Of a DNA stretch of 64,000 bases, positions 60,571-64,000 are shown piece by piece. Below the pieces are notes generated by a model, which saw only the letters and a list, made by a program, of their open reading frames with translations, made no database searches and was not told the DNA's origin. Origin of the DNA: Pseudoclavibacter endophyticus (GTDB lineage Bacteria; Actinomycetota; Actinomycetes; Actinomycetales; Microbacteriaceae); contig NZ_WBJY01000001.1 in the NCBI RefSeq assembly GCF_008831085.1, forward strand, positions 682,001-746,000, written 5' to 3'. The first letter of the stretch is position 1, and every line of letters starts with the position of its first letter. A program made the translations under genes and the position numbers.

Positions 60571-61476
60571 GTGGGGTCACAAGGATTCATCGAGCCGCCA
60601 CCCGGCCTGCTCGGTGTCAGCGCATCGTCCGGGCGCCGCTCGGACTCGGCGGCGCGGACCGGTGGCTCGCCCTTCGCCCCGGCATCCACGCCCTCCGGCA
60701 CCGGTCGCCGGACCGACGAGCCGCAGCCTCCGGCATCGCACCAGGAGCCGACCGCGCAGCAGTCGGAGACCCCGCCGGCCGCTCCGCGATTCACGATCCG
60801 CACCGACGGTGAACCACCGGTGCCCGAGGTTCCTCGCCTCGCCCCGCACGCGGCCGCGGCGCCGCAGCCCGCCACGCAGCAGGCGATCGCACCCCAGGGC
60901 GACGCGCAGCAGGCCCGCCCATCGTGGGTCGCGAAGCGCGTCCCCGACGGCACGGGGCAGCCGCTCCCGCCGTTCCCCAGGCTCGCTCCGCCGCAGCCCC
61001 GCCCCGCCCCGCCCGCGCCGCAGCAGCCCCCCGCTTCCCCGTACGCCCCGTCGACAGGGAGCGAAGGGACGCCTCCTGCACCGGGCGCGCCCCGGTACGG
61101 GGTCGCCGGCGCGTCGGCTCGGGCGCCGCACGACGCGTCACTCCCCGAGTGGAGCCTCGTCCTCGCCGACGGCGTCGCCGTACCCCTGTACGGGCCCGTG
61201 GTCGTCGGCCGCAACCCCTCCGCGGATCGGTTCCCCGGAGCCACCCTCGCGGCCGTCCCCGACAACACGCGCACGATGTCGAAGACCCACGCGCGCTTCT
61301 ACCTCGATGATGGCGTCCCCATGGTCGACGACCTCGGCTCGACGAACGGCATCGCCCTTTTCCCCGGTGGCAACACGCAGGGGGCCATGGCGGTCGAACC
61401 AGGGGCTCCCGCCGAGGTGCGCTCGGGCGACATCGTGCAACTGGGGGAGTACGAGATCACGGTGCGTCGCAACTGA
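60571..61476 (+). CDS. FHA-domain protein with Pro-rich N-terminus
   Basis: A 301-residue soluble protein. Residues 1-190 are rich in Pro, Ala and Gln and probably disordered; residues about 195-301 form an FHA domain with VGRNPSADRF, MSKTHARFYL and LGSTNGIALF (phosphothreonine-binding Arg, Ser and Asn present). It resembles the C-terminal part of the 989-residue FHA protein. Its own -10 and the terminator before it show separate expression from the WXG100 genes. A likely kinase substrate or reader in the same system. Confidence 0.85.
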   Translation: MGSQGFIEPPPGLLGVSASSGRRSDSAARTGGSPFAPASTPSGTGRRTDEPQPPASHQEPTAQQSETPPAAPRFTIRTDGEPPVPEVPRLAPHAAAAPQPATQQAIAPQGDAQQARPSWVAKRVPDGTGQPLPPFPRLAPPQPRPAPPAPQQPPASPYAPSTGSEGTPPAPGAPRYGVAGASARAPHDASLPEWSLVLADGVAVPLYGPVVVGRNPSADRFPGATLAAVPDNTRTMSKTHARFYLDDGVPMVDDLGSTNGIALFPGGNTQGAMAVEPGAPAEVRSGDIVQLGEYEITVRRN

Positions 61477-61559
61477 CGCGCGTTCGATCCCGAGCCGATA
61501 CGGCCCAGCAAACGAGTCGCCTCCGATTTGCCGGGGAATAGGGCTCGCGGGGCCGGTGT

Positions 61560-61565
61560 TAGCAT
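61560..61565 (+). promoter_or_regulatory. -10 element of the leuCD transcript
   Basis: TAGCAT seven bases before the ATG of the leader peptide, implying that the leader is translated from a leaderless 5' end. Confidence 0.5.
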
Positions 61566-61572
61566 TGTCGCC

Positions 61573-61614
61573 ATGTTTGCGGGTCTCCTTCTTGGCTGCC
61601 GCAGCGGGTCCTAG
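61573..61614 (+). CDS. Leucine leader peptide upstream of leuC
   Basis: A 13-codon ORF, MFAGLLLGCRSGS, with three adjacent Leu codons (CTC CTT CTT at 61585-61593). CTT is a rare Leu codon in such GC-rich genomes, which would increase sensitivity to charged tRNA-Leu. It lies directly after a -10 and 65 bases before leuC, the usual design of an amino-acid attenuator. Confidence 0.7.
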   Translation: MFAGLLLGCRSGS

Positions 61615-61669
61615 CGTCAAGGCACGCCCTGCTGCGGCTGAAGCCGTGCCCGATCCGCTTTCCAAGGAG
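61585..61669 (+). promoter_or_regulatory. Candidate translational attenuator of leuC
   Basis: CTCCTT (61585-61590, two of the Leu codons) is complementary to the leuC ribosome site AAGGAG (61664-61669). Between them an 11-bp stem (61598-61608 with 61627-61638, one bulge) brings both ends together; GGCACG/CGTGCC (61621-61626, 61645-61650) is a competing stem. A ribosome stalled on the Leu codons would free the leuC site. Confidence 0.5.
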
Positions 61670-61679
61670 TACGTAACTG

Positions 61680-63188
61680 ATGACTGCAACTGCACGCGAG
61701 TCGGCTGAGACCGAGGCGACAGCCGTTCCCAAGACCCTGGCCGAGAAAGTGTGGGAGACACACCTGGTCACGAAGGGCGTCGACGGCGCGCCCGACCTCC
61801 TCTACATCGACCTGCACATCATGCACGAGGTGACGAGCCCGCAGGCCTTCGACGGGCTGCGCCAGGCGGGGCGCATGGTGCGCCGCCCCGACCTCACGAT
61901 CGCGACGGAAGACCACAACACGCCGACCATCAACATCCTGAACCGCATCGAAGACCCCATCAGCCGCACGCAGATCGAGACGCTGCGGAAGAACGTCGAG
62001 GAGTTCGGCATCCGCCTGCACTCCCTCGGCGACGCAGAGCAGGGCATCGTGCACGTCGTCGGTCCCCAGCTGGGCCTCACGCAGCCGGGCATCACCGTCG
62101 TCTGCGGCGACTCCCACACGTCGACGCACGGCGCGTTCGGCGCCATGGCCTTCGGCATCGGCACGAGCGAGGTGGAGCACGTCCTGGCCACGCAGACTCT
62201 CCCGTTGAAGCCCTTCAAGACGATGGCGATCAACGTCAACGGCACGTTGCGCGAAGGGGTGACGGCCAAGGACATCATCCTGGCGATCATCGCGAAGATC
62301 GGCACCGGCGGTGGCGCGGGCTACGTGGTCGAGTACCGCGGTTCGGCGATCGAGCAGCTCTCGATGGAGGGCCGCATGACGATCTGCAACATGTCGATCG
62401 AAGCCGGTGCGCGCGCCGGGATGGTCGCGCCCGACGACAAGACCTTCGAGTACCTGCGGGGTCGCGATCACGCGCCGAAGGGCGATGACTGGGATGCGGC
62501 GGTCGAGTACTGGCGCACGCTGCGCACCGACGACGGTGCGGTCTTCGATGCCGAGGTCGACCTCGATGCCGACACGCTCGAGCCCTTCGTCACGTGGGGC
62601 ACCAACCCGGGCCAGGGCGTCTCGCTGAACGACGTCATTCCGGACCCGGGCCACTACGCCGACCCGAACGACCGGGCGGCCGCCGAGCGCGCCCTGCAGT
62701 ACATGGACCTCGAGGCTGGAACGCCCATGAAGCAGATCGCGGTCGACACGGTGTTCATGGGATCCTGCACGAATTCACGCATCGAAGATCTGCGCGCGTT
62801 CACCTCGATCATCAAGGGACGCACGAAGGCCGACGACGTGCGCGTCATGGTCGTGCCCGGCTCGGCGCGCGTGCGCCTCGAGGCCGAGGCCGAGGGCCTC
62901 GACAAGATCGTCACCGACTTCGGTGCCGAGTGGCGGTTCGCCGGCTGCTCGATGTGCCTCGGCATGAACCCCGACCAGCTCTCGCCCGGCGAGCGCTGCG
63001 CCTCGACCTCGAACCGCAACTTCGAGGGGCGCCAGGGGAAGGGCGGGCGCACGCACCTCGTCTCGCCGCTCGTCGCGGCGGCGACGGCCGTGCGCGGAAC
63101 GCTCTCGAGCCCGTCCGACCTCGACCCCATCGACGAGGCCGTCGTCGATGGACCGGTCGCCGACACGATCACCGAGGCGGTTGCCTGA
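61680..63188 (+). CDS. leuC: 3-isopropylmalate dehydratase, large subunit
   Basis: A 502-residue aconitase-family enzyme; with LeuD it isomerises 2- to 3-isopropylmalate in leucine synthesis (cytoplasm). Iron-sulphur ligands are C363 (GSCTNSR), C423 and C426 ([11 protein letters not shown]). Other family stretches: [38 protein letters not shown] lies 10 bases before the ATG. The stop overlaps the leuD start (TGATG). The N-terminus has about 15 extra residues compared with many LeuC proteins. Expression is probably controlled by the leader described upstream. Confidence 0.97.
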   Translation: MTATARESAETEATAVPKTLAEKVWETHLVTKGVDGAPDLLYIDLHIMHEVTSPQAFDGLRQAGRMVRRPDLTIATEDHNTPTINILNRIEDPISRTQIETLRKNVEEFGIRLHSLGDAEQGIVHVVGPQLGLTQPGITVVCGDSHTSTHGAFGAMAFGIGTSEVEHVLATQTLPLKPFKTMAINVNGTLREGVTAKDIILAIIAKIGTGGGAGYVVEYRGSAIEQLSMEGRMTICNMSIEAGARAGMVAPDDKTFEYLRGRDHAPKGDDWDAAVEYWRTLRTDDGAVFDAEVDLDADTLEPFVTWGTNPGQGVSLNDVIPDPGHYADPNDRAAAERALQYMDLEAGTPMKQIAVDTVFMGSCTNSRIEDLRAFTSIIKGRTKADDVRVMVVPGSARVRLEAEAEGLDKIVTDFGAEWRFAGCSMCLGMNPDQLSPGERCASTSNRNFEGRQGKGGRTHLVSPLVAAATAVRGTLSSPSDLDPIDEAVVDGPVADTITEAVA

Positions 63189-63793
63189 TGGAGAAGCTCA
63201 CGCGGGTCGAGGGCGTCGCCGTTCCCTTGCGGCGCTCAAACGTCGACACCGACCAGATCATCCCGGCCGAATACCTCAAGCGCGTCACGAAGACGGGCTA
63301 CGACGACGCCCTATTCGCCGCCTGGCGGACGCGCCCGGACTTCGAGCTCAACCAGCCGCAGTTCGCGAACCCGCGCATCCTGCTCGCCGGCGCTGACTTC
63401 GGGACCGGATCGAGCCGCGAGCACGCCGTGTGGGCGCTTCGCGACTTCGGGTTCCGCGCCGTGATCGGTCCCCGCTTCGGCGAGATCTTCCGTGGCAACG
63501 CGGGCAAGCAGGGCCTGCTCGTCGGCGTCGTCAGCGAGGCGGACATCGAGCAGCTCTGGGCCCAGGCAGACGCCGACCCGGCATCCGGCGTGGTCGACCT
63601 CGTCGAACGCGTCGTCACCGTCGGCGATGTCACGCGACCGTTCGAGATCGACGACTACACCCGCTGGCGCCTGCTCGAGGGCCTCGACGACATCGGTTTG
63701 ACCCTGCAGCACGAAGGCGACATCACCGCCTTCGAACAGCGGCGGGCATCCTGGCGGCCCACAACGCTGCCGATTCAACACGGCACGCGCTGA
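63188..63793 (+). CDS. leuD: 3-isopropylmalate dehydratase, small subunit
   Basis: A 201-residue partner of LeuC. Family motifs are [16 protein letters not shown] near the N-terminus and the substrate-binding loop [21 protein letters not shown], plus [15 protein letters not shown]. The ATG shares its A with the leuC stop, so the subunits are coupled one to one. Length normal. leuC-leuD followed by murA is a known order in Micrococcales. Confidence 0.97.
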   Translation: MEKLTRVEGVAVPLRRSNVDTDQIIPAEYLKRVTKTGYDDALFAAWRTRPDFELNQPQFANPRILLAGADFGTGSSREHAVWALRDFGFRAVIGPRFGEIFRGNAGKQGLLVGVVSEADIEQLWAQADADPASGVVDLVERVVTVGDVTRPFEIDDYTRWRLLEGLDDIGLTLQHEGDITAFEQRRASWRPTTLPIQHGTR

Positions 63794-63830
63794 CCTGCGC
63801 CCGCCGACAACCGAAGGGAAACCGCAGCTC

Positions 63831-64000
63831 GTGAGCACAACGTCGGATTTCGCCCTGCGCGCCGGACAGTACGTCGGCCTCGCGGCAGATCGCATCACCT
63901 TCCGCGGGGGCCAGCCCCTGAACGGCCACGTCGAGGTGCGGGGTGCCAAGAACCTCGTGACCAAGGCCATGGTCGCCGCCCTCCTCGGCGAGTCGCCGAG
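63831..64000 (+). CDS. murA: UDP-N-acetylglucosamine 1-carboxyvinyltransferase, N-terminal part (runs out of window)
   Basis: The first 56 codons of MurA, the enzyme that starts peptidoglycan precursor synthesis by adding enolpyruvate to UDP-GlcNAc. The reading frame gives RITFRGGQPLNGHVEVRGAK followed by NLVTKAMVAALLGESP; this is the conserved MurA N-terminus with the substrate-binding Lys-Asn (K-N) pair. GTG start with AAGGGA about 12 bases upstream. It begins 37 bases after leuD and may be cotranscribed with it. Confidence 0.92.
   Translation, partial: MSTTSDFALRAGQYVGLAADRITFRGGQPLNGHVEVRGAKNLVTKAMVAALLGESP

Noticed and set aside
61598..61650. Intrinsic terminator in the leuC leader
   Set aside because: The stems are not followed by a T run before leuC; a translational mechanism through the anti-SD fits better.

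Overview
The DNA is very GC-rich, uses GTG starts freely, and carries -10-like TANNNT hexamers 6-8 bases in front of start codons. Together with the gene content (WXG100 proteins, PknB-like kinase, DtxR-family regulator, leuC-leuD-murA order), this points to a high-GC actinobacterium, most likely a member of the Microbacteriaceae or a close Micrococcales relative. The species cannot be named from the sequence. No rRNA, transposase, integrase, phage gene or CRISPR array was seen. The only RNA gene is one tRNA-Glu.

Layout. 1-4592: a two-component pair, a MacB-type ABC transporter and a MarR repressor. 4834-14120: housekeeping and accessory single genes: lipid/diacylglycerol kinase-like protein, small membrane protein, molybdopterin oxidoreductase, SRPBCC protein, dienelactone hydrolase, macro domain protein, metallophosphoesterase, FMN-dependent alpha-hydroxy-acid dehydrogenase and several unknowns. 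14190-17381: a GntR regulator divergent from a nitrilase-family hydrolase and an APC permease, which looks like a small catabolic cassette. 17436-23173: a membrane protein, an alpha/beta hydrolase, a second two-component system and a membrane acyltransferase. 23256-26342: a four-gene osmoprotectant-type ABC importer. 26371-27336: topoisomerase IB. 27415-31966: a Zn/Mn ABC importer with a candidate operator and an MntR-like regulator overlapping it tail to tail. 32218-32293: tRNA-Glu(CTC). 32526-33668: a serine hydrolase.

33777-61476 is the most striking part: about 28 kb that combine a type VII secretion-like motor with a phospho-signalling module. In order it encodes a PP2C phosphatase, a large FHA protein, a transmembrane Ser/Thr kinase, an FHA protein with a winged-helix-like C-terminus, two giant paralogous membrane-anchored Ig-like proteins (the second ending in fibronectin type III repeats), MoxR ATPase, DUF58 protein, a transglutaminase-fold membrane protein that has lost its catalytic Cys and His, an FHA-carrying FtsK/EssC-like ATPase of 1480 residues, three WXG100 proteins and a last FHA protein. 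Canonical mycobacterial partners (EccB, EccD, EccE, mycosin protease) are absent. The gene set resembles the bifidobacterial PFNA cluster (kinase, fn3, AAA ATPase, DUF58, transglutaminase, PP2C) joined to an EssC/WXG100 export system. The WXG100 genes have their own promoter under a perfect 22-bp palindrome and end in a strong hairpin.

61560-64000: leuC and leuD behind a leaderless 13-codon leader peptide with three adjacent Leu codons. Two of those codons are complementary to the leuC Shine-Dalgarno, which suggests translational attenuation. murA starts after leuD and runs out of the window.

There is no stretch above 300 bases without a gene. All functional calls come from reading motifs; no database search was possible.
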